64,000 bases of DNA from Xestospongia muta (lineage: Eukaryota; Porifera; Demospongiae; Haplosclerida; Petrosiidae). Each line of letters starts with the position of its first letter. The first letter of the stretch is position 1. Location: the NCBI GenBank assembly GCA_963693285.1, contig OY848927.1:2048501-2112500 (forward strand), read 5' to 3'. The notes beneath the pieces are model-generated. The model did not search any database. It saw only the letters and a program-made list of their open reading frames with translations, and was not told where the DNA came from. The translations under genes and the position numbers were made by a program. Positions 24,628 through 36,775 of the stretch are shown one piece after another.

Positions 24628-25062
24628 CTTAAAACTATAAAATAAAGTGTTTAGAGCTTTTTGAAAGTTAAAAAGGATTAGAAATTAACTGTGAAAAGTG
24701 GTTAAATAAACTGATCTAAAGAGTTTAGTAAGTTTATCTGTCTTAAATATACTAATAAAGTAGTCTAAATAGCTTAAAACTCTAAAATAAAGTGTTTAGA
24801 GCTTTTTGAAAGTTAAAAAGGATTAGAAATTAACTGTAAAAAGTGGTTAAATAAACTGATCTAAAGAGTTTAGTAAGTTTATCTGTCTTAAATATACTAA
24901 TAAAGTAGTCTAAATAGCTTAAAACTATAAAATAAAGTGTTTAGAGCTTTTTGAAAGTTAAAAAGGATTAGAAATTAACTGTGAAAAGTGGTTAAATAAA
25001 CTGATCTAAAGAGTTTAGTAAGTTTATCTGTCTTAAATATACTAATAAAGTAGTCTAAATAG
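24628..25062 (+). repeat. Single-monomer triplication (GAAAAGTGG type)
   Basis: Three consecutive monomers (24628-24772, 24773-24917, 24918-25062) all start CTTAAAACT, carry AAAAAGGATTAG and share the rare AAAAGTGG in place of AAAACTGG. The middle copy differs by CTCT in place of CTAT and GTAAAAAGTGG. I saw AAAAGTGG nowhere else, so this is a recent local amplification of one monomer. Confidence 0.85.
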
Positions 25063-26221
25063 GTTAAAACTCTAAACTAAAGAGTTTAGAGCTTTTTGAA
25101 AGTTAAAAAAGATTAGAAATTAACTGTGAAAACTGGTTAAATAAGTTGATCTAAAGAGTTTAGTAAGTTTATCTGTCTTAAATATACTAATAAAGTAGTC
25201 TAAATAGGTTAAAACTCTAAAATAAAGTGTTTAGAACTTTTTGAAAGTTAAAAAGGATTAGAAATTAACTGTGAAAACTGGTTAAATAAACTGATCTAAA
25301 GAGTTTAGTAAGTTTATCTGTCTTAAATATACTAATAAAGTAGTCTAAATAGGTTAAAACTCTAAACTAAAGAGTTTAGAGCTTTTTGAAAGTTAAAAAA
25401 GATTAGAAATTAACTGTGAAAACTGGTTAAATAAGCTGATCTAAAGAGTTTAGTAAGTTTATCTGCCTTAAATATACTAATAAAGTAGTCTAAATAGGTT
25501 AAAACTCGAAAATAAAGAGTTTAGAGCTTTTTGAAAGTTTAAAAAGATTAGAAATTAACTGTGAAAACTGGTTAAATAAGCTGAACTAAAGAGTTTAGTA
25601 AGTTTATCTGTCTTAAATATACTAATAAAGTAGTCTAAATAGGTTAAAACTCTAAAATAAAGTGTTTAGAGCTTTTTGAAAGTTAAAAAAGATTAGAAAT
25701 TAACTGTGAAAACTGGTTAAATAAGCTGATCTAAAGAGTTTAGTAAGTTTATCTGTCTTAAATATACTAATAAAGTAGTCTAAATTGGTTAAAACTATAA
25801 AATAAAGTGTTTAGAGCTTTTTGAAAGTTAAAAACATTAGAAATTAACTGTGAAAACTGGTTAAATAAAGTGATCTAAAGAGTTTAGTAAGTTTATCTGT
25901 CTTAAATATACTAATAAAGTAGTCTAAATAGGTTAAAACTCTAAAATAAAGAGTTTAGAGCTTTTTGAAAGTTAAAAAAGATTAGAAATTAACTGTGAAA
26001 ACTGGTTAAATAAGCTGATCTAAAGAGTTTAGTAAGTTTATCTGTCTTAAATATACTAATAAAGTAGTCTAAATAGGTTAAAACTATAAAATAAAGAGTT
26101 TAGAGCTTTTTGAAAGTTAAAAAAGATTAGAAATTAACTGTGAAAACTGGTTAAATAAACTGATCTAAAGAGTTTAGTAAGTTTATCTGTCTTAAATATA
26201 CTAATAAAGTAGTCTAAATAG

Positions 26222-28829
26222 GTTAAAACTCTAAAATAAAGATTTTAGAGCTTTTTGAAGTTAAAAAAGATTAGAAATTAACTGTGAAAACTGGTTAAAT
26301 AAGATAATCTAAAGAGTTTAGTAAGTTTATCTATCTTAAATATACTAATAAAGTAGTCTAAATAGGTTAAAACTCTAAAATAAAGTGTTTAGAGCTTTTT
26401 GAAATTTAAAAAAGATTCGAAATTAACTGTGAAAAATGGTTAAATAAGCTGATCTAAAGAGTTTAATAAGTATATGTGTCTTAAATATACTAATAAAGTA
26501 GTCTAAATAGCTTAAAACTATAAAATAAAGTGTTTAGAGGTTTTTGAAAGTTAAAATGGATTAGAAATTAACTGTGAAAACTGTTTAAATAAGATGATCT
26601 AAAGAGTTTAGTAAGTTTATCTGTCTTAAATATACTAATAAAGTAGTCTAAATAGCTTAAAACTATAAAATAAAGTGTTTAGAGCTTTTTGAAACTTAAA
26701 AAGATTAGAAATTAACTGTGAAAACTGGTTAAATAAACTGATCTAAAGAGTTTAGTAAGTTTATCTCTCTTAAATATACTAATAAAGTAGTCTAAATAGG
26801 TTAAAACTCTAAAATAAAGTGTTTAGAGCTTTTTGAAAGTTAAAAAAGATTAGAAATTAACTGTGAAAACTGGTTAAATAAGCTGATCTAAAGAGTTTAG
26901 TAAGTTTATCTGTCTTAAATATACTAATAAAGTAGTCTAAATAGGTTAAAACTATAAAATAAAGTGTTTAGAGCTTTTTGAAAGTTAAAAAAGATTAGAA
27001 ATTAACTGTGAAAACTGGTTAAATAAACTAATCTAAAGAGTTTAGTAAGTTTATCTGTCTTAAATATACTAATAAAGTAGTCTAAATAGGTTAAAACTCT
27101 AAAATAAAGAGTTTAGAGCTTTTTGAAAGTTTAAAAAGATTAGAAATTAACTGTGAAAACTGGTTAAATAAACTGATCTAAAGAGTTTAGTAAGTTTATC
27201 TGTCTTAAATATACTAATAAAGTAGTCTAAATAGGTTAAAACTCTAAAAGAAAGATTTTAGAGCTTTTTGAAAGTTAAAAAAGATTAGAAATTAACTGTG
27301 AAAACTGGTTAAATAAGCTGATCTAAAGAGTTTAGTAAGTTTATCTGTCTTAAATATACTAATAAAGTAGTCTAAATAGGTTAAAACTCTAAAATAAAGA
27401 GTTTAGAGCTTTTTGAAAGTTAAAAAAGATTAGAAATTAACTGTGAAAACTGGTTAAATAAGCTGATCTAAAGAGTTTAGTAAGTTTATCTGTCTTAAAT
27501 ATACTAATAAAGTAGTCTAAATAGGTTAAAACTATAAAAGAAAGTGTTTAGAGCTTTTTGAAAGTTAAAAAAGATTAGAAATTAACTGTGAAAACTGGTT
27601 AAATAAGCTGATCTAAAGAGTTTAGTAAGTTTATCTGTCTTAAATATACTAATAAAGTAGTCTAAATAGGTTAAAACTCTAAAATAAAGATTTTAAAGCT
27701 TTTTGAAAGTTAAAAAAGATTAGAAATTAACTGTGAAAACTTGTTAAATAAGATGATCTAAAGAGTTTAGTAAGTTTATCTGTCTTAAATATACTAATAA
27801 AGTAGTCTAAATAGGTTAAAACTCGAAAATAAAGAGTTTAGAGCTTTTTGAAAGTTAAAAAAGATTAGAAATTAACTGTGAAAACTGGTTAAATAAGCTG
27901 ATCTAAAGAGTTTAGTAAGTTTATCTGTCTTAAATATACTAATAAAGTAGTCTAAATAGGTTAACACTCGAAAATAAAGTGTTTAGAGCTTTTTGAAAGT
28001 TTAAAAAGATTAGAAATTAACTGTGAAAACTGGTTAAATAAGCTGATCTAAAGAGTTTAGTAAGTTTATCTGTCTTAAATATACTAATAAAGTAGTCTAA
28101 ATAGGTTAAAACTATAAAATAAAGTGTTTAGAGCTTTTTGAAAGTTAAAAAAGATTAGAAATTAACTGTGAAAACTGGTTAAATAAGCTGATCTAAAGAG
28201 TTTAGTAAGTTTATCTGTCTTAAATATACTAATAAAGTAGTCTAAATAGGTTAAAACGCAAAAATAAAGTGTTTTTAGCTTTTTGAAAGTTAAAAAAGAT
28301 TAGAAATTAACTGTGAAAACTGGTTAAACAAGCTGATCTAAAGAGTTTAGTAAGTTTATCTGTCTTAAATATACTAATAAAGTAGTCTAAATAGGTTAAA
28401 ACGCAAAAATAAAGTGTTTTTAGCTTTTTGAAAGTTTAAAAAGATTAGAAATTAACTGTGAAAACTGGTTAAACAAGCTGATCTAAAGAGTTTAGTAAGT
28501 TTATCTGTCTTAAATATACTAATAAAGTAGTCTAAATAGGTTAAAACTCTAAAATAAAGTGTTTAGAGCTTTTTGAAAGTTTGAAAAGATTAGAAATTAA
28601 CTGCGAAAACTGGTTAAATAAGATGATCTAAAGAGTTTAGTAAGTTTATCTGTCTTAAATATACTAATAAAGTAGTCTAAATAGGTTAAAACTCTAAAAT
28701 AAAGTGTTTAGAGCTTTTTGAAAGTTAAAAAAGATTAGAAATTAACTGTGAAAACTGGTTCAATAAACTGATCTAAAGAGTTTAGTAAGTTTATCTGTCT
28801 TAAATATACTAATAAAGTAGTCTAAATAG
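26222..28829 (+). repeat. Unit 4 of the series, truncated by the domain boundary
   Basis: It starts with the last anchor block (26222-26799; private TTTATCTATC near 26330) and follows unit 3 at +5071 or +5072: CTATAAAAGAAAG at 22461 and 27532, and the CGCA pair at 23178 and 28250. The one-T deletion of units 2-3 is not present. The series ends inside the monomer at 28830, where an AAAGAAG front joins a domain II rear. Confidence 0.85.
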
Positions 28830-28974
28830 GTTAAAACTCTAAAATAAAGAGTTTAGAGCTTTTTGAAAGTTAAAGAAGATTAGAAATTAACTGGGAAAAA
28901 TGGTTAAATAAACTAATCTAAAGAATTTAGTAAGTTTATTTGTCTTAAATATACTAAGAAAGTAGTCTAAATAG
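28830..28974 (+). repeat. Chimeric monomer at the domain I / domain II junction
   Basis: The first third, CTCTAAA...GAG and GTTAAAGAAGATTAG, is the AAAGAAG monomer expected next in domain I (equivalent 23758 plus 5072). The rest, ACTGGGAAAAATGG, AACTAATC, AAGAATTTAG, TTTATTTGTC and AAGAAAG, is the signature of domain II. The switch lies between about monomer positions 48 and 63, inside AAATTAACTG which both types share. This is what an in-register crossover between two diverged array domains would leave. Confidence 0.8.
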
Positions 28975-31439
28975 GTTAAAACTCTAAAATAATGTGTTTA
29001 GAGCTTTTTGAAAGTTAAAAAAGATTAGAAATTAAGTGTGAAAACTGGTTAAATAAACTGATCTAAAGAGTTTAGTAAGTTTATCTGTCTTAAATATACT
29101 AATAAAGTAGTCTAAATAGGTTAAAACTCTAAAATAAAGAGTTTAGAGCTTTTTGAAAGTTTAAAAAGATTAGAAATTAACTGTGAAAACTGGTTAAATA
29201 AGCTGATCTAAAGAGTTTAGTAAGTTTATCTGTCTTAAATATACTAATAAAGTAGTCTAAATAGGTTAAAACTCTAAAATAAAGAGTTTAGAGCTTTTTT
29301 TAAGTTTAAAAAGATTAGAAATTAACTGTGAAAACTGGTTAAATAAGCTGATCTAAAGAGTTTAGTAAGTTTATCTGTCTTAAATATACTAATAAAGTAG
29401 TCTAAATAGGTTAAAACTCTAAAATAAAGTGTTTAGAGCTTTTTGAAAGTTAAAAAAGATTAGAAATTAACTGGGAAAAATGGTTAAATAAACTAATCTA
29501 AAGAATTTAGTAAGTTTATTTGTCTTAAATATACTAAGAAAGTAGTCTAAATAGGTTAAAACTCTAAAATAAAGTGTTTAGAGCTTTTTGAAAGTTAAAA
29601 AAGATTAGAAATTAATGGTGAAAACTGGTTAAATAAGCTGATCTAAAGAGTTTAGTAAGTTTATCTGTCTTAAATATACTAATAAAGTAGTCTAAATAGG
29701 TTAAAACTCTAAAATAAAGTGTTTAGAGCTTTTTGAAAGTTAAAAAAGATTAGAAATTAACTGTGAAAACTGGTTAAATAAGCTGATCTAAAGAGTTTAG
29801 TAAGTTTATCTGTCTTAAATATACTAATAAAGTAGTCTAAATAGGTTAAAACTCTAAAATAAAGAGTTTAGAGCTTTTTGAAATTAAAAAAAGATTAGAA
29901 ATTAACTGTGAAAAATGGTTAAATAAACTAATCTAAAGAGTTTAGTAAGTTTATCTGTCTTAAATATACTAATAAAGTAGTCTAAATAGGTTAAAACTCG
30001 AAAATAAAGAGTTTAGAGCCTTTTGAAAGTTTAAAAAGATTAGAAATTAACTGTGAAAACTGGTTAAATAAACTGATCTAAAGAGTTTAGTAAGTTTATC
30101 TGTCTTAAATATACTAATAAAGTAGTCTAAATAGGTTAAAACTCGAAAATAAAGAGTTTAGAGCTTTTTGAAAGTTAAAAAAGATTAGAAATTAACTGTG
30201 CAAACTGGTTAAATAAGCTGATCTAAAGAGTTTAGTAAGTTTATCTGTCTTAAATATACTAATAAAGTAGTCTAAATAGGTTAAAACTCTAAAATAAAGA
30301 GTTTAGAGCTTTTTGAAAGTTTAAAAAGATTAGAAATTAACTGTGAAAACTGGTTAAATAAGCTGATCTAAAGAGTTTAGTAAGTTTATCTGTCTTAAAT
30401 ATACTAATAAAGTAGTCTAAATAGGTTAAAACTCTAAAATAAAGTGTTTAGAGCTTTTTGAAAGTTAAAAAAGATTAGAAATTAACTGGGAAAAATGGTT
30501 AAATAAACTAATCTAAAGAATTTAGTAAGTTTATTTGTCTTAAATATACTAATAAAGTAGTCTAAATAGGTTAAAACTCTAAAATAAAGTGTTTAGAGCT
30601 TTTTGAAAGTTTTAAAAGATTAGAAATTAACTGTGAAAACTGGTTAAATAAGCTGATCTAAAGAGTTTAGTAAGTTTATCTGTCTTAAATATACTAATAA
30701 AGTAGTCTAAATAGGTTAAAACTCTAAAATAAAGAGTTTAGAGCTTTTTGAAAGTTTAAAAAGATTAGAAATTAACTGTGAAAACTGGTTAAATAAGCTG
30801 ATCTAAAGAGTTTAGTAAGTTTATCTGTCTTAAATATACTAATAAAGTAGTCTAAATAGGTTAAAACTCTAAAATAAAGTGTTTAGAGCTTTTTGAAAGT
30901 TAAAAAAGATTAGAAATTAACTGGGAAAAATGGTTAAATAAACTAATCTAAAGAATTTAGTAAGTTTATTTGTCTTAAATATACTAAGAAAGTAGTCTAA
31001 ATAGGTTAAAACTCTAAAATAAAGTGTTTAGAGCTTTTTGAAAGTTTAAAAAGATTAGAAATTAACTGTGAAAACTGGTTAAATAAGCTGATCTAAAGAG
31101 TTTAGTAAGTTTATCTGTCTTAAATATACTAATAAAGTAGTCTAAATAGGTTAAAACTCTAAAATAAAGAGTTTAGAGCTTTTTGAAAGTTAAAAAAGAT
31201 TAGAAATTAACTGTGAAAACTGGTTAAATAAGCTGATCTAAAGAGTTTAGTAAGTTTATCTGTCTTAAATATACTAATAAAGTAGTCTAAATAGGTTAAA
31301 ACTCTAAAATAAAGAGTTTAGAGCTTTTTGAAAGTTAAAAAAGATTAGAAATTAACTGTTAAAACTGGTTAAATAAGCTGATCTAAAGAGTTTAGTAAGT
31401 TTATCTGTCTTAAATATACTAATAAAGTAGTCTAAATAG
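28975..31439 (+). repeat. Domain II entry stretch, 17 monomers
   Basis: These monomers mix the GTG/GGGAAAAATGG class with GAG/GTTTAAAAAG monomers. Private or rare changes include AATAATGTG (28990), TTAAGTGTG (29034), TTAATGGTG (29612; also at 45854), GTGCAAACTGG (30199) and AGTTTTAAAAG (30609). The CTTTTTTTAAG monomer at 29265 resembles that at 31440, 2175 bp (15 monomers) later. No clean match to the super-HOR copy is kept before 31440. Confidence 0.65.
30280..31149 (+). repeat. Trimer module repeated twice (435-bp period)
   Basis: The order GAG/GTTTAAAAAG, GTG/GGGAAAAATGG, GTG/GTTT occurs at 30280-30714 and 30715-31149. The same three-monomer order recurs singly near 32455, 34196 and 36365, so it is a recurrent module of domain II. 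The two copies differ by AAGAAAG (second) versus AATAAAG (first) and by GTTTTAAAAG versus GTTTAAAAAG. Confidence 0.75.
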
Positions 31440-32019
31440 GTTAAAACTCTAAAATAAAGAGTTTAGAGCTTTTTTTAAGTTTAAAAAGATTAGAAATTAA
31501 CTGTGAAAACTGGTTAAATAAGCTGATCTAAAGAGTTTAGTAAGTTTATCTGTCTTAAATATACTAATAAAGTAATCTAAATAGGTTAAAACTCTAAAAT
31601 AAAGTGTTTAGAGCTTTTTGAAAGTTAAAAAAGATTAGAAATTAACTGGGAAAAATGGTTAAATAAACTAATCTAAAGAATTTAGTAAGTTTATTTGTCT
31701 TAAATATACTAAGAAAGTAGTCTAAATAGGTTAAAACTCTAAAATAAAGTGTTTAGAGCTTTTTGAAAGTTTAAAAAGATTAGAAATTAACTGTGAAAAC
31801 TGGTTAAATAAGCTGATCTAAAGAGTTTAGTAAGTTTATCTGTCTTAAATATACTAATAAAGTAGTCTAAATAGGTTAAAACTCTAAAATAAAGAGTTTA
31901 GAGCTTTTTGAAAGTTAAAAAAGATTAGAAATTAACTGTGAAAAATGGTTGAATAAACTGATCTAAAGAGTTTAGTAAGTTTATCTGTCTTAAATATACT
32001 AATAAAGTAGTCTAAATAG

Positions 32020-33614
32020 GTTAAAACTCTAAAATAAACAGTTTAGAGCTTTTTGAAAGTTAAAAAAGATTAGAAATTAACTGTGAAAACTGGTTAAATA
32101 AGCTGATCTAAAGAGTTTAGTAAGTTTATCTGTTTTAAATATACTAATAAAGTAGTCTAAATAGGTTAAAACTCTAAAATAAAGTGTTTAGAGCTTTTTG
32201 AAAGTTAAAAAAGATTAGAAATTAACTGTGAAAACTGGTTAAATAAACTGATCTAAAGAGTTTAGTAAGTTTATCTGTCTTAAATATACTAATAAAGTAG
32301 TCTAAATAGGTTAAAACTCTAAAATAAAGAGTTTAGAGCTTTTTGAAATTAAAAAAAGATTAGAAATTAACTGTGAAAAATGGTTAAATAAACTAATCTA
32401 AAGACTTTAGTAAGTTTATCTCTCTTAAATATACTAATAAAGTAGTCTAAATAGGTTAAAACTCGAAAATAAAGAGTTTAGAGCTTTTTGAAAGTTTAAA
32501 AAGATTAGAAATTAACTGTGAAAACTGGTTAAATAAGCTGATCTAAAGAGTTTAGTAAGTTTATCTGTCTTAAATATACTAATAAAGTAGTCTAAATAGG
32601 TTAAAACTCTAAAATAAAGTGTTTAGAGCTTTTTGAAAGTTAAAAAAGATTAGAAATTAACTGGGAAAAATGGTTAAATAAACTAATCTAAAGAATTTAG
32701 TAAGGTTATTTGTCTTAAATATACTAATAAAGTAGTCTAAATAGGTTAAAACTCTAAAATAAAGTGTTTAGAGCTTTTTGAAAGTTTAAAAAGATTAGAA
32801 ATTAACTGTGAAAACTGGTTAAATAAGCTGATCTAAAGAGTTTAGTAAGTTTATCTGTCTTAAATATACTAATAAAGTAGTCTAAATAGGTTAAAACTCT
32901 AAAATAAAGTGTTTAGAGCTTTTTGAAAGTTAAAAAAGATTAGAAATTAACTGTGAAAACTGGTTAAATAAACTGATCTAAAGAGTTTAGTAAGTTTATC
33001 TGTCTTAAATATACTAATAAAGTAGTCTAAATAGGTTAAAACTCTAAAATAAAGAGTTTAGAGCTTTTTGAAAGTTAAAAAAGATTAGAAATTAACTGTG
33101 AAAAATGGTTAAATAAACTAATCTAAAGAGTTTAGTAAGTTTATCTCGTATAAATATACTAATAAAGTAGTCTAAATAGGTTAAAACTCTAAAATAAAGT
33201 GTTTAGAGCCTTTTGAAAGTTTAAAAAGATTAGAAATTAACTGGGAAAAATGGTTAAATAAAATAATCTACAGAATTTAGTAAGTTTATTTGTCTTAAAT
33301 ATACTAATAAAGTAGTCTAAATAGGTTAAAACTCTAAAATAAAGAGTTTAGAGCTTTTTGAAAGTTAAAAAAGATTAGAAATTAACTGTGAAAACTGGTT
33401 AAATAAACTAATCTAAAGAGTTTATTAAGTTTATCTGTCTTAAATATACTAAGAAAGTAGTCTAAATAGGTTAAAACTCTAAAATAAAGAGTTTAGAGCT
33501 TTTTGAAAGTTTAAAAAGATTAGAAATTAACCATGAAAACTGGTTAAATAAGCTGATGTAAAGAGTTTAGTAAGTTTATCTGTCTTAAATATACTAATAA
33601 AGTAGTCTAAATAG
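32020..33614 (+). repeat. 11-monomer local repeat, first copy (copy A)
   Basis: It runs from an AAACAGTTTAG monomer through the AAATTAAAAAAAG monomer (32310), the GGG class (32600), TCTCGTATAAAT (33144), GAGCC with AAAATAATCTACAG (33180), TTTATTAAG (33421) and CCATGAAAACTGG with GATGTAAAG (33530). The same order follows at 33615-35355. The equivalent in copy B (48262-50002) has one more monomer, the A-run type at 48697. Confidence 0.8.
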
Positions 33615-35355
33615 GTTAAAACTCTAAAATAAACAGTTTAGAGCTTTTTGAAAGTTAAAAAAGATTAGAAATTAACTGTGAAAACTGGTTAAATAAGCTG
33701 ATCTAAAGAGTTTAGTAAGTTTATCTGTCTTAAATATACTAATAAAGTAGTCTAAATAGGTTAAAACTCTAAAATAAAGTGTTTAGAGCTTTTTGAAAGT
33801 TAAAAAAGATTAGAAATTAACTGTGAAAACTGGTTAAATAAACTGATCTAAAGAGTTTAGTAAGTTTATCTGTCTTAAATATACTAATAAAGTAGTCTAA
33901 ATAGGTTAAAACTCGAAAATAAAGAGTTTAGAGCTTTTTGAAATTAAAAAAGATTAGAAATTAACTGTGAAAAATGGTTAAATAAACTAATCTAAAGAGT
34001 TTAGTAAGTTTATCTGTCTTAAATATACTAATAAAGTAGTCTAAATAGGTTAAAACTCGAAAAAAAAAAGAGTTTAGAGCCTTTTGAAAGTTTAAAAAGA
34101 TTAGAAATTAACTGTGAAAACTGGTTAAATAAACTGATCTAAAGAGTTTAGTAAGTTTATCTGTCTTAAATATACTAATAAAGTAGTCTAAATAGGTTAA
34201 AACTCGAAAATAAAGAGTTTAGAGCTTTTTGAAAGTTTAAAAAGATTAGAAATTAACTGTGAAAACTGGTTAAATAAGCTGATCTAAAGAGTTTAGTAAG
34301 TTTATCTGTCTTAAATATACTAATAAAGTAGTCTAAATAGGTTAAAACTCTAAAATAAAGTGTTTAGAGCTTTTTGAAAGTTAAAAAAGATTAGAAATTA
34401 ACTGGGAAAAATGGTTAAATAAACTAATCTAAAGAATTTAGTAACTTTATTTGTCTTAAATATACTAAGAAAGTAGTCTAAATAGGTTAAAACTCTAAAA
34501 TAAAGTGTTTAGAGCTTTTTGAAAGTTTAAAAAGATTAGAAATTAACTGTGAAAACTGGTTAAATAAGCTGATCTAAAGAGTTTAGTAAGTTTATCTGTC
34601 TTAAATATACTAATAAAGTAGTCTAAATAGGTTAAAACTCTAAAATAAAGAGTTTAGAGCTTTTTGAAAGTTTAAAAAGATTAGAAATTAACTGTGAAAA
34701 CTGGTTAAATAAACTGATCTAAAGAGTTTAGTAAGTTTATCTGTCTTAAATATACTAATAAAGTAGTCTAAATAGGTTAAAACTATAAAATAAAGAGTTT
34801 AGAGCTTTTTGAAAGTTAAAAAAGATTAGAAATTAACTGTGAAAAATGGTTAAATAAACTAATCTAAAGAGTTTAGTAACTTTATCTGTCTTAAATATAC
34901 TAATAAAGTAGTCTAAATAGGTTAAAACTCTAAAATAAAGTGTTTAGAGCCTTTTGAAAGTTTAAAAAGATTAGAAATTAACTGGGAAAAATGGTTAAAT
35001 AAAATAATCTACAGAATTTAGTAAGTTTATTTGTCTTAAATATACTAATAAAGTAGTCTAAATAGGTTAAAACTCTAAAATAAAGAGTTTAGAGCTTTTT
35101 GAAAGTTAAAAAAGATTAGAAATTAACTGTGAAAACTGGTTAAATAAACTAATCTAAAGAGTTTATTAAGTTTATCTGTCTTAAATATACTAAGAAAGTA
35201 GTCTAAATAGGTTAAAACTCTAAAATAAAGAGTTTAGAGCTTTTTGAAAGTTTAAAAAGATTAGAAATTAACCGTGAAAACTGGTTAAATAAGCTGATGT
35301 AAAGAGTTTAGTAAGTTTATCTGTCTTAAATATACTAATAAAGTAGTCTAAATAG
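33615..35355 (+). repeat. 12-monomer local repeat, second copy (copy A)
   Basis: It is the tandem partner of 32020-33614 with one added monomer, the A-run type at 34049-34195. GAGCC / AAAATAATCTACAG at 33208 recurs at 34949 (offset 1741). Differences are CCGTGAAAACTGG here against CCATGAAAACTGG, and TTTATCTGTC in place of the TCTCGTATAAAT variant. Its equivalent in copy B is about 50003-51743. Confidence 0.8.
34049..34195 (+). repeat. A-run monomer, 147 bp
   Basis: After CTCG the sequence is ten A residues and then GAGTTTAG, replacing the usual AAAATAAAG. This is a T-to-A change plus two extra A residues, so the monomer is 147 bp. It also carries GAGCCTTTTG. The identical ten-A form recurs at 50437-50583 (offset 16388), and a nine-A relative is at 48697-48842. 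Confidence 0.85.
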
Positions 35356-36775
35356 GTTAAAACTCTAAAATAAAGAGTTTAGAGCTTTTTCAAAGTTAAA
35401 AAAGATTAGAAATTAACTGTGAAAACTGGTTAAATAAGCTGATCTAAAGAGTTTAGTAAGTTTATCTGTCTTAAATATACTAATAAAGTAGTCTAAATAG
35501 GTTAAAACTCTAAAATAAAGAGTTTAGAGCTTTTTGAAAGTTAAAAAAGATTAGAAATTAACTGTTAAAACTGGTTAAATAAGCTGATCTAAAGAGTTTA
35601 GTAAGATTATCTGTCTTAAATATACTAATAAATTAGTCTAAATAGGTTAAAACTCTAAAATAAAGAGTTTAGAGCTTTTTGAAAGTTTAAAAAGATTAGA
35701 AATTAACCGTGAAAACTGGTTAAATAAGCTGATGTAAAGAATTTAGTAAGTTTATTTGTCTTAAATATACTAAGAAAGTAGTCTAAACAGGTTAAAACTC
35801 AAAAATAAAGTGTTTTTAGCTTTTTGAAAGTTAGAAAGATTAGAAATTAACTGTGAAAACTGGTTAAATAAGCTGATCTAAAGAGTTTAGTAAGTTTATC
35901 TGTCTTAAATATACTAATAAAGTAGTCTAAATAGGTTAAAACTATAAAATAAAGAGTTTAGAGCTTTTTGAAAATTTAAAAAGATTAGAAATTAACCGTG
36001 AAAACTGGTTAAATAAGCTGATCTAAAGAGTTTAGTAAGTTTATCTGTCTTAAATATACTAATAAAGTAGTCTAAATAGGTTAAAACTCGAAAATAAAGA
36101 GTTTAGAGCTTTTTGAAAGTTAAAAAAGATTAGAAATTAACTGTGAAAACTGGTTAAATAAGCTGATCTAAAGAGTTTAGTAAGTTTATCTGTCTTAAAT
36201 ATACTAATAAAGTAGTCTAAATAGGTTAAAACTCGAAAATAAAGAGTTTAGAGCTTTTTGAAAGTTTAAAAAGATTAGAAATTAACTGTGAAAACTGGTT
36301 AAATAAGCTGATCTAAAGAGTTTTGTAAGTTTATCTGTCTTAAATATACTAATAAAGTAGTCTAAATAGGTTAAAACTGTAAAATAAAGAGTTTAGAGCT
36401 TTTTGAAAGTTTAAAAAGATTAGAAATTAACTGTGAAAACTGGTTAAATAAGCTGATCTAAAGAGTTTAGTAAGTTTATCTGTCTTAAATATACTAATAA
36501 AGTAGTCTAAATAGGTTAAAACTCTAAAATAAAGTGTTTAGAGCTTTTTGAAAGTTAAAAAAGATTAGAAATTACCTGGGAAAAATGGTTAAATAAACTA
36601 ACCTAAAGTATTTAGTAAGTTTATTTGTCTTAAATATACTAAGAAAGTAGTCTAAATAGGTTAAAACTCTAAAATAAAGTGTTTAGAGCTTTTTGAAAGT
36701 TTAAAAAGATTAGAAATTAACTGTGAAAACTGGTTAAATAAGCTGATCTAAAGAGTTTAGTAAGTTTATCTGTCT

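Larger units (their letters stand above)
21151..26221 (+). repeat. 35-monomer HOR unit, 5071 bp, unit 3 (expanded, mosaic)
   Basis: The first 18 or so monomers (21151 to about 23900) repeat unit 2 at +3332. After that, the four monomers that close unit 2 are replaced by a longer run (23903-26221). This run follows the older order seen before anchor 3: GATTTT, CTCG, CTTAAAACTAT, CTCTAAACTAAAG, AACATT (25836), then anchor. The unit is therefore a recombinant of the recent 23-monomer form with the older 18/37-monomer form, plus local expansions. Confidence 0.75.
1..28900 (+). repeat. Domain I: array with variable-period higher-order repeats
   Basis: This half is defined by seven recurrences of the same three- or four-monomer anchor block, starting at 3477, 8837, 12024, 14631, 17819, 21151 and 26222. 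The spacing between successive anchors is 5360, 3187, 2607, 3188, 3332 and 5071 bp, equal to 37, 22, 18, 22, 23 and 35 monomers. Around the anchors the same monomer types recur in the same order (GATTTT, CTCG, CTTAAAACTAT, CTCTAAACTAAAG, AACATT, then anchor). The period changes by whole monomers, so the repeats seem to have grown and shrunk through in-register unequal exchange. The GGGAAAAATGG / AAGAATTTAG class typical of domain II is absent here. Confidence 0.85.

Noticed and set aside
34049..34195. Poly-A tail of a retroelement insertion
   Set aside because: The ten-A run replaces the normal AAAATAAAG at the same monomer position, with satellite sequence on both sides and no target-site duplication or element body.
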